From: Pseudomonas sp. BBP2017
GTDB lineage: Bacteria > Pseudomonadota > Gammaproteobacteria > Pseudomonadales > Pseudomonadaceae
Assembly (NCBI RefSeq): GCF_003024385.1
Contig: NZ_PVZN01000008.1
Location: forward strand, 1-64,000
Direction: 5' to 3'
Length of the DNA: 64,000 bases
Shown: positions 1-9,177 of the stretch, piece after piece
Layout of the letters: each line of letters begins with the position of its first letter
Position numbering within the stretch: position 1 is the stretch's first letter
The notes under the pieces: generated by a model
Database searches by the model: none
Told to the model about the DNA's origin: nothing
Seen by the model: only the letters and a program-made list of their open reading frames with translations
Made by a program: the position numbers and the translations under genes

Positions 1-39
1 GTGCAAATCTACAATACGGAGCGGCCACACATGGCCCTG

Positions 40-74
40 AAAAACAAAACGCCCGATGCGGTGCATCGGGCGTT
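40..74 (-). terminator. Intrinsic terminator of the amino acid permease gene
   Basis: A 12-bp perfect stem (48-59 against 63-74, arm acgcccgatgc) with a 3-base loop is followed on the minus strand by a T-rich tract (positions 47 to 40). It lies about 70 bases past the stop of the minus-strand permease, the only gene that could use it in this orientation. Confidence 0.8.
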
Positions 75-92
75 CTGAGGCCTAACGGCCTA

Positions 93-119
93 CCTGAAAA
101 GGTGTAAACCTATTTCAGG
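93..119. repeat. Bulged inverted repeat between permease stop and its terminator
   Basis: CCTGAAA-AGGT-gtaa-ACCT-a-TTTCAGG forms an 11-bp stem with one bulged A and a GTAA loop. It has no T-run, so it is more likely a 3'-UTR structure or a protein site than a second terminator. Function unknown. Confidence 0.4.
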
Positions 120-144
120 ACTAGACACCATGGGAAATGAAGCC

Positions 145-1398
145 TTACCAGCCGCCTGGCAACCAGCCCAGCGCACTGGCAATCGCATAGGCCATGCTGC
201 ACAGGTACAGGACTACTACCAGGATCTGGATCAGCGGATGGGCGATCCAGCCACATTGCCAGGCCGGAACAATATCACCGTTCTTGCGCGCCGAGCGCAG
301 CATCAGGATCGGCATGATCGAGAGGATCACGCCGCTGAACACACCGGCAAAGTACAGCGCGTTGACGAAGCCGACCATGCCGCTGTAAGCGAGGATGAAC
401 GGAGGCACGCAGACGATGCCGAGGACCAGCAGGCGGTTCTTGGGGTTGCTTTCCGAGCCCAGACTTTTGAACTTGTCGAAGATGTTGGTCAGGAAGCTGC
501 CGCCCAGGCCCCAGTACGAGGTCATCATGGCGCACAGGGCAAAGGTGTTGGCGGTGTAGAATGCCCACTGCCCCAGCGCCTGGCCCCAAGCCAGGGTTGC
601 CACTTCGGTCTGGTTCTCGAGGCCGTTCAGGGCAATCACCGACATCGGCACGATGGCCAGGAGGATGAAGGTGATCACCATCCCGGTGATTACTGCCACC
701 GGCAGACGCTTGGGTGCATGGCTGAAACCACGGGCCATTTCCGGCACCACGTACTGCGCCGAGAAGCAGAACACGGCGATGTTGAACACCGGGATCATGT
801 AGATCCAGCTGCCATCGAACAGGTTACCGAAGTCGGTTTTTTCGTTGATCAGGGTCGCCGCAACCAGCACCAGGGTCATCGAGACCATGCCGATACTGAT
901 GAACTTCTCACCCTTGCCGATGGCCTTCAGGCCCAGGTACAGCACGAACGCGGCAGGCAGGAAAAACAGCAGGCTGCCCAGCGCCGGGCTGATACCGAAG
1001 AACTCGCTGAGGATCTTGCCGCTGCCGCTCATGTAGGCGGTCAGGGCACCGATACTGTTGACCGCCACCGAGAGAAAGATCGCCCAGGCACCGAAGGAGC
1101 CGACATAGCGCTGCGCCAGGCCGCTCAGCTGGTGATGGCTGCGAGTACGCAACGTGGTTTCCGAAACATAGAGCATGGAGATGGTGGTGAAGACACCGGC
1201 AACGGCCAGCCATAACAGCAAAGGCATGTAGCCGGCCAGGCGGCTGGCATAGGCCATCGACAACACACCGGCACCGATGTTGGTACCGACGATCATCGCC
1301 ACGGCTTCAACGAAGGTCAGGCGTTTGACCTCCAGGCCCGATGATTCGGAAACGGACGCGTCAGCACCGCCCACGGCGATGTTGGGGTTTGCACTCAT
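145..1398 (-). CDS. Amino acid permease, aromatic (HAAAP/TyrP-like) family
   Basis: Predicted inner-membrane amino acid:proton symporter of 417 residues with about eleven hydrophobic segments. The first helix carries VGTNIGAGVLSMAY, the unwound GTxxGAG-type motif typical of the aromatic/hydroxy amino acid permease family (TyrP, Mtr, TnaB). The open frame continues 47 codons upstream, but that stretch is charged and unlike the family; the start at 1398 (protein begins MSANPN) places the first helix about 35 residues in, as expected. Substrate cannot be told from sequence; tyrosine, tryptophan or serine are possible. It stands alone, with a good terminator behind it (40-74). Confidence 0.82.
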   Translation of the reverse strand: MSANPNIAVGGADASVSESSGLEVKRLTFVEAVAMIVGTNIGAGVLSMAYASRLAGYMPLLLWLAVAGVFTTISMLYVSETTLRTRSHHQLSGLAQRYVGSFGAWAIFLSVAVNSIGALTAYMSGSGKILSEFFGISPALGSLLFFLPAAFVLYLGLKAIGKGEKFISIGMVSMTLVLVAATLINEKTDFGNLFDGSWIYMIPVFNIAVFCFSAQYVVPEMARGFSHAPKRLPVAVITGMVITFILLAIVPMSVIALNGLENQTEVATLAWGQALGQWAFYTANTFALCAMMTSYWGLGGSFLTNIFDKFKSLGSESNPKNRLLVLGIVCVPPFILAYSGMVGFVNALYFAGVFSGVILSIMPILMLRSARKNGDIVPAWQCGWIAHPLIQILVVVLYLCSMAYAIASALGWLPGGW

Positions 1399-1631
1399 GA
1401 TCACACTCACTGCGTATTTATATTTATTACCGGAAGCACCGAAGCGATGCGTCACAGGTCCATCGTCATGACGGTGGATCTGTGCCATGGATATTTCGAG
1501 CGGCGGGCAAAATATCACACATGGTGTTCGAAATAACATCCATACAGAACGTAAGAGTGTGAACCGTGATTTTGGAAAAATTATTTAAACGCAGGTAGTT
1601 AGCGAATTTCAGAGGCAACGCGTAGAGGTCA

Positions 1632-1651
1632 AGCCCGACCAAGGTCGGGCT
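1632..1651 (-). terminator. Hairpin after the oxidoreductase gene
   Basis: AGCCCGACC-AA-GGTCGGGCT is a perfect 9-bp stem with a 2-base gap, extended by GAGG (1625-1628) and CCTC (1653-1656). It lies 20 bases past the stop at 1671 on the minus strand. There is no clear T-run, so a Rho-independent role is only tentative. Confidence 0.4.
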
Positions 1652-1670
1652 GCCTCAGGGCCGAGTACGA

Positions 1671-2681
1671 TCAGAATTCCAGGCAAATTTTGCCGAAATG
1701 CTGGTTGCTTTCCTGGTAGCGGAACGCGTCGACGATCTGTTCGAGGGCGAAGGTTTTGTCGATGACCGGACGCAAGCCATTGGCATCGATTGCCCGCACC
1801 ATCGCCTGCTGCTGGGCCCGGCTGCCGACCAGTACGCCTTGCAAGCGGATCTGACGCACCAGCGCCTGCACCAGCGGTAGTTGGCCGGCGACGCCGGTGA
1901 GAATTCCGATCAGCGAGATGTGCCCACCAATACGCGCCGCAATCATCGATTGCTCCAACGTCGCCGGGCCGCCGACTTCGATGACGTGATCAACACCGCG
2001 ATTGCCGGTGAGCTGGCGAACCGTCTCGCCCCAAGCCGGAGTCTTGCGATAGTTGATCAGGTGATCGGCACCCATGGCCTTGAGGCGTTCGAGTTTCTCG
2101 TCACTGGACGAGGTGGCAATCACCGTGGCGCCAGCCAGTTTGGCGAATTGCAGGGCGAAGATCGACACACCACCGGTGCCCTGCACCAGCACGCTATCGC
2201 CCGGCTTCAGCGAATCGTCGGCCATCAGCGCCCGCCAGGCGGTAAGCCCTGCGGTGGTCAGGGTCGCCGCCTCGGCATGGCTGTAGCCTTTGGGTGCATG
2301 GGTAAAGGAAGTGGCACGCGCGGTAACCTGCTCTCGGGCATAACCATCGATGCCGTCTCCCGGGACCGTGGCAAAGCCTTCCACCAGCGCCTGACCGTCG
2401 AGCCAGTCAGGAAAGAAGGTGCTGACCACGGCATCACCCACCGCGAACTCCGTCACGCCGCTACCAACAGCGGTTACCACGCCGGCCCCGTCAGCCATGG
2501 GGATACGCGACTCGCTTGGCCCCCACATGCCACTGACCACGGCAAAATCGTGATAGTTGAGCGAGTTGGCATGTAGCCGTACGGTGATCTCGCCAGACTT
2601 GGGTGCGGCTGCCTCGCAGGTGCCGACTTGAACCTTGTCGTAACCACCGCCCGCCTGGACATAAATAGCCTTGCTGGTCAT
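1671..2681 (-). CDS. Zinc-type alcohol dehydrogenase / quinone oxidoreductase family protein
   Basis: MDR-superfamily NAD(P)H-dependent oxidoreductase, 336 residues. A GroES-like N-terminal half is followed by a Rossmann fold with the nucleotide-binding run VLVQGTGGVSIFALQFAKLAG, cut here to its key part GTGGVS at about residue 170. The usual zinc ligand pattern of true alcohol dehydrogenases is not evident, so it resembles quinone oxidoreductases acting on enones or quinones. The start at 2681 is preceded by AGGAGG at ideal spacing, which decides it against a start 40 codons further up. Substrate unknown. The gene is divergent from the iron-uptake sigma factor, sharing a 141-base promoter region that contains a Fur box. 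Confidence 0.83.
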   Translation of the reverse strand: MTSKAIYVQAGGGYDKVQVGTCEAAAPKSGEITVRLHANSLNYHDFAVVSGMWGPSESRIPMADGAGVVTAVGSGVTEFAVGDAVVSTFFPDWLDGQALVEGFATVPGDGIDGYAREQVTARATSFTHAPKGYSHAEAATLTTAGLTAWRALMADDSLKPGDSVLVQGTGGVSIFALQFAKLAGATVIATSSSDEKLERLKAMGADHLINYRKTPAWGETVRQLTGNRGVDHVIEVGGPATLEQSMIAARIGGHISLIGILTGVAGQLPLVQALVRQIRLQGVLVGSRAQQQAMVRAIDANGLRPVIDKTFALEQIVDAFRYQESNQHFGKICLEF

Positions 2682-2780
2682 GTGAACCTCCTGGTTGGAT
2701 TGGGTAAATAGCTGATCAGTCTTTGCCTCGACTTGGCACCGGTCAAGCATCAACTCTTGCGAAATATCCAGACAAACAAC

Positions 2781-2799
2781 AATAATGCGACTAATTATC
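2781..2799. promoter_or_regulatory. Fur box upstream of the sigma factor gene
   Basis: AATAATGCGACTAATTATC matches the 19-base Fur consensus GATAATGATAATCATTATC at 14 positions. It lies 24 to 42 bases before the ATG of the FecI-type sigma factor, as expected for iron-repressed extracytoplasmic sigma factors of this kind. Confidence 0.78.
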
Positions 2800-2822
2800 A
2801 ATTACTGCGCTGGTAGCCGTTC

Positions 2823-3323
2823 ATGCCCGCTCCCGATCATGCTGCTTTGCATACGCTCTACAGCGAACACCACGGTTGGCTGAAAAGCTGGTTACGCGCC
2901 CGCCTGGGCAACGCCAGCGATGCCGCTGACCTGGCCCAGGACACCTTTATCCGGGTGCTGACCGCGCGCAATGCCCAGACCATTCGCGAGCCGCGCAGCT
3001 ACCTGGGCGCCATCGCCAATGCACTGATGATCGACAAATTCCGGCGCAAGGCGCTGGAGCAGGCTTATCTTGCCGAACTGGCAAGCCGCCCGGAACGGAT
3101 GGCCGATTCACCGGAAAAGCGCTTGCTGATCCTTGAGACCCTGGTGGCTGTCGACTCCCTGCTCGATGGCCTGGGCGAGCGCACTCGCCGCATCTTCCTG
3201 GCGGTGCAACTGGAAGGTCTGAGCTATGTCGCCACCGCTGAATGTCTGGGGGTTTCAGTCACCACGGTGAAGAAACACCTGATCCGCGCCATGACCCATT
3301 GCCTGCTGCTGACGGACGACTGA
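2823..3323 (+). CDS. FecI-type ECF RNA polymerase sigma factor
   Basis: Extracytoplasmic-function sigma factor of 166 residues, the usual length. Region 2 is seen at DAADLAQDTFIRVL (about residues 36-49), the hallmark of iron-starvation sigma factors; region 4 lies near the C terminus with SYVATAECLGVSVTTVKKHL, a helix-turn-helix for the -35 element. It would direct transcription of the TonB receptor gene two genes downstream when the matching siderophore is bound. A Fur box lies just upstream, and its stop codon directly abuts the ATG of the anti-sigma gene, so the two are one transcript. Confidence 0.93.
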   Translation: MPAPDHAALHTLYSEHHGWLKSWLRARLGNASDAADLAQDTFIRVLTARNAQTIREPRSYLGAIANALMIDKFRRKALEQAYLAELASRPERMADSPEKRLLILETLVAVDSLLDGLGERTRRIFLAVQLEGLSYVATAECLGVSVTTVKKHLIRAMTHCLLLTDD

Positions 3324-4271
3324 ATGGCTCAAGCTCTGGATTACCGCACCCTGGAGGCCGCTGCGAGCTGGTATGTCCAGCTCAACGCGGCGCAGCCCAG
3401 TGACGCCCAGCTGCAGGCCTGGCAGGCCTGGCTGGGCAAAAGCCAGGCGCATGCCCAGGCCTGGGCCCGGGTCGAAAAGCTGCAACGCCAATTTGGCAGC
3501 CTGCCCGCCGATGTCGCCCTGCCGACACTGGCCGGCGTCCGCGCGCGTCGTCGTGCCGTGCTCAAGACCCTGGCCATGCTCCTGGTCGTCGGTGCCACCG
3601 GCTGGAGCGTGCACCAGAGCACCCCGGCCCAGGCACTGATGGCCGAATTGCGTACCGGCAAGGGGCAACGGCGCCAGGTCAGGCTTAGCGATGGCAGCCA
3701 GCTCGAACTCAATAGCGACAGCGCCGTGGACATCCGCTTTGACGGCCAGCAGCGCCTGTTGCGCCTGTACTGCGGCGAGATCATGGTGCAGACCGCCAGT
3801 GACCCCGCCGCCCGCCCCTTCGAGGTACAGACCGCCGAGGGCAGCGTATGCGCCTTGGGCACGCGCTTTAGCGTGCGCAGCGACGAGGGTCAGAGCCAGG
3901 TCAGTGTGCTGCAACACGCGGTGGAGATTCGCCCTGTGGATAACCCGCTGTTGATGCTGCGCCTGGACGCCGGGCAATCGGTCAGTTTCGACCAGCGGCA
4001 AATCGGCAGCGCCCATAGCGCAGCACCCGGCACCGGTGCCTGGACCCAAGGCATGTTGACGGTGATCGAGTGGCGGTTGGCCGAGTTTGTCAGCGAGCTG
4101 CGCCGCTATCGCCCAGGCATGCTGCGCTGTGCCGAGGGCATTGCCGATTTGCGCCTGTCCGGTGCCTTTCGCATCGACGATACCGACACCATTCTGGAAA
4201 ACCTCAGTGCTTCATTGCCGGTCAAGGTGCGCTACCTGACCCGCTACTGGGTCAGCATCGAAGCGGCCTGA
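3324..4271 (+). CDS. FecR-type anti-sigma / signal transducer
   Basis: Inner-membrane regulator of 315 residues that relays receptor occupancy to the partner sigma factor. Residues 1-60 form the cytoplasmic DUF4880-type sigma-binding region (ASWYVQLNAAQPSD..QAWQAWL); a single membrane helix lies at about 80-97 after RARRR; the periplasmic FecR domain follows (RQVRLSDGSQLELNSDSAVD and later GTRFSVRSDEGQSQVSVLQH, about 120-210). The arginine-rich stretch before the helix resembles the twin-arginine signals reported for some FecR proteins, but that is only a possibility here. It starts at the base after the sigma factor stop and precedes the receptor by 104 bases. Confidence 0.92.
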   Translation: MAQALDYRTLEAAASWYVQLNAAQPSDAQLQAWQAWLGKSQAHAQAWARVEKLQRQFGSLPADVALPTLAGVRARRRAVLKTLAMLLVVGATGWSVHQSTPAQALMAELRTGKGQRRQVRLSDGSQLELNSDSAVDIRFDGQQRLLRLYCGEIMVQTASDPAARPFEVQTAEGSVCALGTRFSVRSDEGQSQVSVLQHAVEIRPVDNPLLMLRLDAGQSVSFDQRQIGSAHSAAPGTGAWTQGMLTVIEWRLAEFVSELRRYRPGMLRCAEGIADLRLSGAFRIDDTDTILENLSASLPVKVRYLTRYWVSIEAA

Positions 4272-4375
4272 ATAATTTCAACAAAAAGGGTTGCCGATTT
4301 TCATTCTCATTCGGCTAGCAGTTAAAGCAGCAAATTCAGCTACACCTCTGCCCAGCCAATCGAAGGAAAATCTGC

Positions 4376-6859
4376 ATGTCCCGCACTTGCCCCCGGGCAC
4401 CCCGCCCTCTGGTTCGCGCCGTTCACCTGGCGTTGTTTGGCCTGACCCTGGCACCACTGCCAATGTTGGCATTGTTGCCGACACAGGCCATGGCACAGAG
4501 CGCCAGCAAAAATTTCCAGATCGCTCCGGGGGCGTTGGGCACCAACCTCAGTCTGTTCGCCACACGCGCTAACATCACCCTGTCATTCGATGCCCACCAG
4601 ACTCAAGGCCGACAATCGGCCGGGCTGCAGGGTGATTATTCAGTGGAAGAAGGCCTGGCGCGCCTGCTACAGGGCAGCGGCCTGCAGGCCCAGCGCCAGA
4701 GCAACGGCGGCTATGTGCTGGTGCCGGTCAACACCAGCGGCGCTCTGGAGCTGGGCGCGACCAGCATCAACGGCCAGTTCCTCGGCGAAACCACGGAAAA
4801 CACCGGTTCCTACACCACCACCGCCTCTCGGACTGCGACCAAGCTGCCGTTGTCGATTCGCGAAACACCACAATCGATCACCGTAGTCACTCGCCAGTTA
4901 ATGGACGACCAAGGCGCCCAGAGCATCTCCGATGTGTTGCGTAATACGCCTGGCGTATCGGCTCAGACCTACGACAGCGACCGCACCGAATTTTCCAGCC
5001 GCGGCCTGGTGATCACCAACTACCAATACGATGGCGTTAACACCATTTATGACGGGGTCTACGGCGAAGGCACCACCCATGTAGACATGGCCATCTATGA
5101 CCGGGTTGAAGTGCTCAAGGGCGCAACCGGTCTGATGACCGGCTCTGGCGATCCTTCCGCGACGGTGAACCTGATCCGCAAGAAACCCACCGCACAGTTC
5201 CAGGCGTCGCTGACAGGCAGTGCTGGCAGCTGGGACAACTATCGCGGCGAAGGTGATGTTTCCGGGCCACTGAACAGCAGCGCTACCCTGCGCGGTCGCT
5301 TCGTCGGTGCGCAGCAGGACAAGAAGGGCTACCAGGATCACTACCAACAGAAAAAAGAGGTGTACTACGGCATTCTCGAAGCCGACATCACCCCTGACAC
5401 CCTGCTGACCGTCGGCATCGACCAGCAGAACACCACCCCACGCGGCACCTCCTGGACCGGCAACCCGGTGTATTTTGCCGACGGCGGCCGTACAGATTTC
5501 TCCCGTTCATTCAACCCGGGTGCCGACTGGAGTCGACGCGACTTCCAGAACCGGACCTACTTCGCCTCTCTTGAACAGGCGCTGGCCAACGACTGGTCGC
5601 TCAAGCTCAGCGTCAACCAATTGCAGAGTGACCACGATACTCGTCTGGCATCGGCCAGCGGTGGCTCTCCAGACCGCGACGGCAATGGCATGTTTTTCTT
5701 CTGGGGGCGCTGGGAAGGCCATCGGGTGCAGAACAGTGCTGACCTGAACCTCTCCGGACCGTTCACCCTGTTCGGTCGCCAACATGATCTGGTTGTCGGC
5801 TACAACGCCTCATTCTCGCGTCAGACCGGCAGCACCTGGGACACCACCAAAAGCGGCGAAAGCGGTTTGGTGCCGGGAAGTATTTTCGACTGGGAAGGCC
5901 ACATCGGCGTGCCGGAGTTCCCGAAAAACGGCAAGTACGAACAGAAGAAGAGCCAGAACGGCGCCTACATCGCTACCCGCCTGCGCCCCACCGACGAGCT
6001 GTCGGTGATCCTCGGTACCCGTGTCAGCACCTTCAAGTACCACGATAACTACGACTATGACGGTCTGAACCCGGAGGTTTTCGCCGACAACTCCGCCAGC
6101 TACAAACAACATGGCGTGGTCACGCCTTACGCTGGCGTCGTCTATGACCTCAACGACACCTATTCGGTCTACACCAGCTACACCTCTATCTATCAGCCAC
6201 AGAGCAACAAAGACAACAACGGCTCGACCCTCGACCCGATCGAAGGTGACAGCTATGAAGCCGGTTTGAAAGCGGCCTACTTCGACGGCAGGCTCAATGC
6301 CAGCCTGGCAGTGTTCCGCATCGAACAGGATAATGTGGCCGAGTCGGTTGGCACCAACCCAGTGACCAACGAAGGCATCTTCAAAGCTACCAGCGGTGCG
6401 ACCACCAAGGGTGTGGAGCTGGAAATCGCCGGTGAACTGCAGGAAGGCTGGAACCTCTCGGCTGGCTACACCTACGCCCGCAGCCGCGATGCCGACGAGC
6501 AGCACATGTATGGCTTCCCGATGAGCACCAGCAAGCCTGAACACCTGGTACGTGTATTCACGACGTATCGTCTGCCGGGCATGCTCGACAAGCTCACGGT
6601 CGGTGGCGGGGTGAACTGGCAGAGCGCGTTCTACGGCAAGATCTACAGTGCTGCGGCCCAGGACTATACCTTCATCAAACAAGGCGGCTACACCCTGGTC
6701 GACTTGATGAGCCGTTACCAGTATGACGAGCACCTGAGCTTCACGGTCAACGCCAACAACGTGTTCGACAAGCGCTACCTGAGCGGGCTGGGCAACTTCG
6801 ACACCACGTACTATGGTGAGCCACGCAATGTGATGCTGACCACGCGTTGGGACTTTTGA
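4376..6859 (+). CDS. TonB-dependent siderophore receptor with N-terminal signalling domain
   Basis: Outer-membrane receptor of 827 residues. A signal peptide (about 1-40, ending TQAMA) is followed by the secretin/TonB short N-terminal signalling domain (FQIAPGALGTNLSLFA to YVLVPV, about 45-120), which contacts FecR-type proteins. The plug domain shows SIRETPQSITVVTRQLMDD and later VEVLKGATGLM (about 165-270), as in FpvA/FhuE-like ferric-siderophore receptors; a long beta barrel ends in the terminal aromatic WDF. A heterologous or own hydroxamate/pyoverdine-type siderophore is a reasonable guess, but the ligand cannot be read from sequence. With the two genes before it this is a complete cell-surface signalling unit. 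Confidence 0.93.
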   Translation: MSRTCPRAPRPLVRAVHLALFGLTLAPLPMLALLPTQAMAQSASKNFQIAPGALGTNLSLFATRANITLSFDAHQTQGRQSAGLQGDYSVEEGLARLLQGSGLQAQRQSNGGYVLVPVNTSGALELGATSINGQFLGETTENTGSYTTTASRTATKLPLSIRETPQSITVVTRQLMDDQGAQSISDVLRNTPGVSAQTYDSDRTEFSSRGLVITNYQYDGVNTIYDGVYGEGTTHVDMAIYDRVEVLKGATGLMTGSGDPSATVNLIRKKPTAQFQASLTGSAGSWDNYRGEGDVSGPLNSSATLRGRFVGAQQDKKGYQDHYQQKKEVYYGILEADITPDTLLTVGIDQQNTTPRGTSWTGNPVYFADGGRTDFSRSFNPGADWSRRDFQNRTYFASLEQALANDWSLKLSVNQLQSDHDTRLASASGGSPDRDGNGMFFFWGRWEGHRVQNSADLNLSGPFTLFGRQHDLVVGYNASFSRQTGSTWDTTKSGESGLVPGSIFDWEGHIGVPEFPKNGKYEQKKSQNGAYIATRLRPTDELSVILGTRVSTFKYHDNYDYDGLNPEVFADNSASYKQHGVVTPYAGVVYDLNDTYSVYTSYTSIYQPQSNKDNNGSTLDPIEGDSYEAGLKAAYFDGRLNASLAVFRIEQDNVAESVGTNPVTNEGIFKATSGATTKGVELEIAGELQEGWNLSAGYTYARSRDADEQHMYGFPMSTSKPEHLVRVFTTYRLPGMLDKLTVGGGVNWQSAFYGKIYSAAAQDYTFIKQGGYTLVDLMSRYQYDEHLSFTVNANNVFDKRYLSGLGNFDTTYYGEPRNVMLTTRWDF

Positions 6860-6866
6860 GGCCGCA

Positions 6867-6887
6867 TCGCGGGGCTTGCCCTCGCGA
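6867..6887. repeat. REP-like hairpin between convergent genes
   Basis: TCGCGGGG-cttgc-CCTCGCGA forms an 8-bp stem with one G-T pair. It resembles half of a putida REP element and sits in the 33-base gap between the convergent receptor and HAD genes, where it may limit read-through. No T-run. Confidence 0.5.
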
Positions 6888-6892
6888 CGCGT

Positions 6893-7486
6893 TCAGCCTT
6901 GAAGCAAAACCTGCAACGCCCGGCAATCCGCCGCATGCCAGTCGGTCAATTGCGGCCACGGGTTGTCCGGCAGGTTGACCAAGATGGTCCGGGCCCCCGC
7001 CGCACGACCGCAATCGAGATCAAAACGGTAATCACCGACCATGACCATCTCGGCCGGCGCCACAGCCCAGGCCTCGGCCAGCTTCAACAAACCACCGGGG
7101 TGCGGCTTGGGTGGGGCTTCATCACGTCCCAGCACGTACGGCTCGGCAAAGCAGTCAGCCAGGCCGATGGCTTGCAGTGTGACATGTGCCAGCTCACGCG
7201 CATTGCGGGTGAGGATGCCCAGCCGGCACCCACGCCCGGCCAGCTCACGCACCAGCTCCACGGCACCGACCGCAGCCTGCGAACCGATCGCCAGATCACG
7301 TTCATGCTCCAGCAACCAGGCATGCTTGGCCGCCGCTTCGGCAGCCGGCAATGCCGCCAGGTGGGTGAGGATGTCGTCAGCCGGCGGAATCTCCAGTGCT
7401 TCGCGAATGGCCGCAAAATCATGCACCGCGACGGTCAGGGTGCCATCCATGTCGAACACCCAATGACGGATATCCTGAAGGCTCAT
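6893..7486 (-). CDS. HAD-family hydrolase, phosphoglycolate-phosphatase-like
   Basis: Haloacid-dehalogenase-type phosphatase of 197 residues. Motif I is WVFDMDGTLT at about residues 9-18 (both catalytic aspartates present), motif II is LGILTRNA, motif III lysine lies in EAPPKPHPGG, and motif IV is MVMVGDYRFDLDCG. The cap is short and helical, as in Gph-like enzymes. Substrate unknown. The start at 7486 shares ATGA with the stop of tesB (7483-7486), implying translational coupling and one transcript. An open frame runs 46 codons further up inside tesB but the motif I spacing and the ATGA overlap support this start. Confidence 0.88.
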   Translation of the reverse strand: MSLQDIRHWVFDMDGTLTVAVHDFAAIREALEIPPADDILTHLAALPAAEAAAKHAWLLEHERDLAIGSQAAVGAVELVRELAGRGCRLGILTRNARELAHVTLQAIGLADCFAEPYVLGRDEAPPKPHPGGLLKLAEAWAVAPAEMVMVGDYRFDLDCGRAAGARTILVNLPDNPWPQLTDWHAADCRALQVLLQG

Positions 7487-8352
7487 GTCCAATCCTTGCG
7501 ATGACGAATCAAGCCTTCCTGGCAGGATGAAGCCACCAGTTGCCCTGCCTGGTTGAAGATGTTGCCCCGGGAAAATCCGCGGGCATTGCCGGCCCACGGA
7601 CTGTCCATGGCATACAGCAGCCACTCGTCAGCCCTGAGGTTAGCGTGGAACCAAAGCGCATGGTCGAGACTGGCGATCTGCATGTCTTTCTGCCACACCG
7701 ATTTGCCATGGGGCAGCAGCGACGTCGTCAACAGGCCGAAGTCCGAGGCATAGGCGAGCATGTATTTGTGCAACGCTGGCACATCCGGCAGGTTGCCATC
7801 GGCACGGAACCAGATGTATTTCACCGGATCGCCGGGTTTGGGATTGAACGGGTCTTCTTCGGTGACCGGGCGCATTTCGATCGGCTTGGCGCACAGCATC
7901 TTGTCGCGGATCGCTTCGGGCAGGCGGTCGGCCATGCGCTGAAACAACTCCACTTCCGAAGGCAGGTTTTCCGGGCCAACCACCGCGGGCATCTGGCTCT
8001 GGTGAACGAAACCCTCTTCGTCATACTGAAACGAAGCGCTGCAGGTAAAGATCGGCTGGCCCTTCTGGATCGCCGTCACCCGCCGGGTACTGAAACTGCC
8101 GCCATCGCGCACCCGGTCAACCGAGTAAACCACCGGCATCGATGCATCACCCGGGCGCAGGAAATAGCCATGCAGTGAATGCACATGACGCGCGTCTTCA
8201 ACCGTCTGGCTGGCGGCCGACAACGACTGCCCCAGCACCTGGCCACCGTACAGCTGGCGAAAACCCAGGTCCTGACTGCGTCCGCGAAACAGGTTTTCCT
8301 CTATGGCTTCCAGACTCAGCAAGTCGACCAGATCGTCCAACACGTGGCTCAT
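7483..8352 (-). CDS. tesB: Acyl-CoA thioesterase II
   Basis: Hydrolyses acyl-CoA of medium and long chain to free acid and CoA. It has 289 residues, close to E. coli TesB (286), with two hotdog domains: LYGGQVLGQSLSAA and VHSLHGYFLRPGD near the N terminus, and SLDHALWFHANLRADEWLLY in the second half, whose aspartate and neighbouring Thr/Gln positions form the active site in this family. The gene starts at 8352 and overlaps the downstream HAD phosphatase by four bases. In pseudomonads TesB also influences the supply of hydroxyacids from PHA precursors, which is family knowledge rather than something seen here. Confidence 0.94.
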   Translation of the reverse strand: MSHVLDDLVDLLSLEAIEENLFRGRSQDLGFRQLYGGQVLGQSLSAASQTVEDARHVHSLHGYFLRPGDASMPVVYSVDRVRDGGSFSTRRVTAIQKGQPIFTCSASFQYDEEGFVHQSQMPAVVGPENLPSEVELFQRMADRLPEAIRDKMLCAKPIEMRPVTEEDPFNPKPGDPVKYIWFRADGNLPDVPALHKYMLAYASDFGLLTTSLLPHGKSVWQKDMQIASLDHALWFHANLRADEWLLYAMDSPWAGNARGFSRGNIFNQAGQLVASSCQEGLIRHRKDWT

Positions 8353-8429
8353 TCAAGATTCTCCAAAGCAATGCGCAACTGCGACAAATGATACAGGGTT
8401 TGTCATAGCTCACCTGTATGTTGTGCCAT

Positions 8430-8999
8430 TCAGCCACGCAGGGTCTGTTGCCACTGGGCCCGGTTGATGCGGTACAGCACATGGGCACGCAAGGGGTGAT
8501 CCTCGGGCAGTTTCGGGTGCAGGAAACTTCCGTTCAGGTCCTGCTGCATACCAATGGCCTGCATGACCTTCTGCGACGGTAAATTGCTTTGCGAAGTGAA
8601 CGACACCACCTGCTCCAGGCCCAATTGGGAAAAGGCGCAGCGCAGGCTGGTCCAGGCCGCTTCGCTAGCGAAGCCCAGGCCCCAATGGCGACGAGCCAGA
8701 CGCCAGCCGATCTCCACGGCTGGCGCGAAATCGGCATCGAAGGTGACGTTGAGCAGGCCGGTCATACCGATGAAAGCGCCAGAGTCCTTGCGTTCCAACG
8801 CCCACAAACCAAAACCGTACTCATTGAAATGGCCACGGATGCGGCCGATCAGTGCGGCACTTTCCAGGCGCGTCAGTGGGGCGGGAAAATAACGCATGAC
8901 CTGGGGGTCGGCGCACAAGGCGGCGAACTCGTTGAGGTCGTCATCCTGCCATTGGCGCAGCACAAGTCGTGCGCTTTCCAACTCGAGTATGGGGGTCAT
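8430..8999 (-). CDS. GNAT-family N-acetyltransferase (RimJ/RimL type)
   Basis: Acetyl-CoA-dependent acetyltransferase of 189 residues. The start LESARLVLRQWQDDD and the following VMRYFPAPLT are typical of the RimJ/RimL/SpeG-like branch; the acetyl-CoA binding region lies at RHWGLGFASEA (about residues 95-105) and the end contains SQKVMQAIGMQ. These proteins acetylate protein N termini or small amines; the substrate is not predictable here. It stands between tesB (77 bases away) and the divergent deacetylase-family gene. Confidence 0.88.
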   Translation of the reverse strand: MTPILELESARLVLRQWQDDDLNEFAALCADPQVMRYFPAPLTRLESAALIGRIRGHFNEYGFGLWALERKDSGAFIGMTGLLNVTFDADFAPAVEIGWRLARRHWGLGFASEAAWTSLRCAFSQLGLEQVVSFTSQSNLPSQKVMQAIGMQQDLNGSFLHPKLPEDHPLRAHVLYRINRAQWQQTLRG

Positions 9000-9177
9000 T
9001 GCCTGCTCCTGATCACATCACCTGCAGTTTACAGCGTAGGCAGGCGCAGGAAAGCTGGCGAATCTCGGCCAGCAAGCCGGCAGGTAGGCGCCCTTTTGAG
9101 CGTCGTGCCTGCTACAAAGTAGCGCAACGGCAAGTGCAACTGGCAAGATCGAGTTCTGTCTTGCTCAAGAACCTGCC

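Noticed and set aside
31..78. 15-codon frame at the left window edge
   Set aside because: Runs straight through the terminator stem; no ribosome site.
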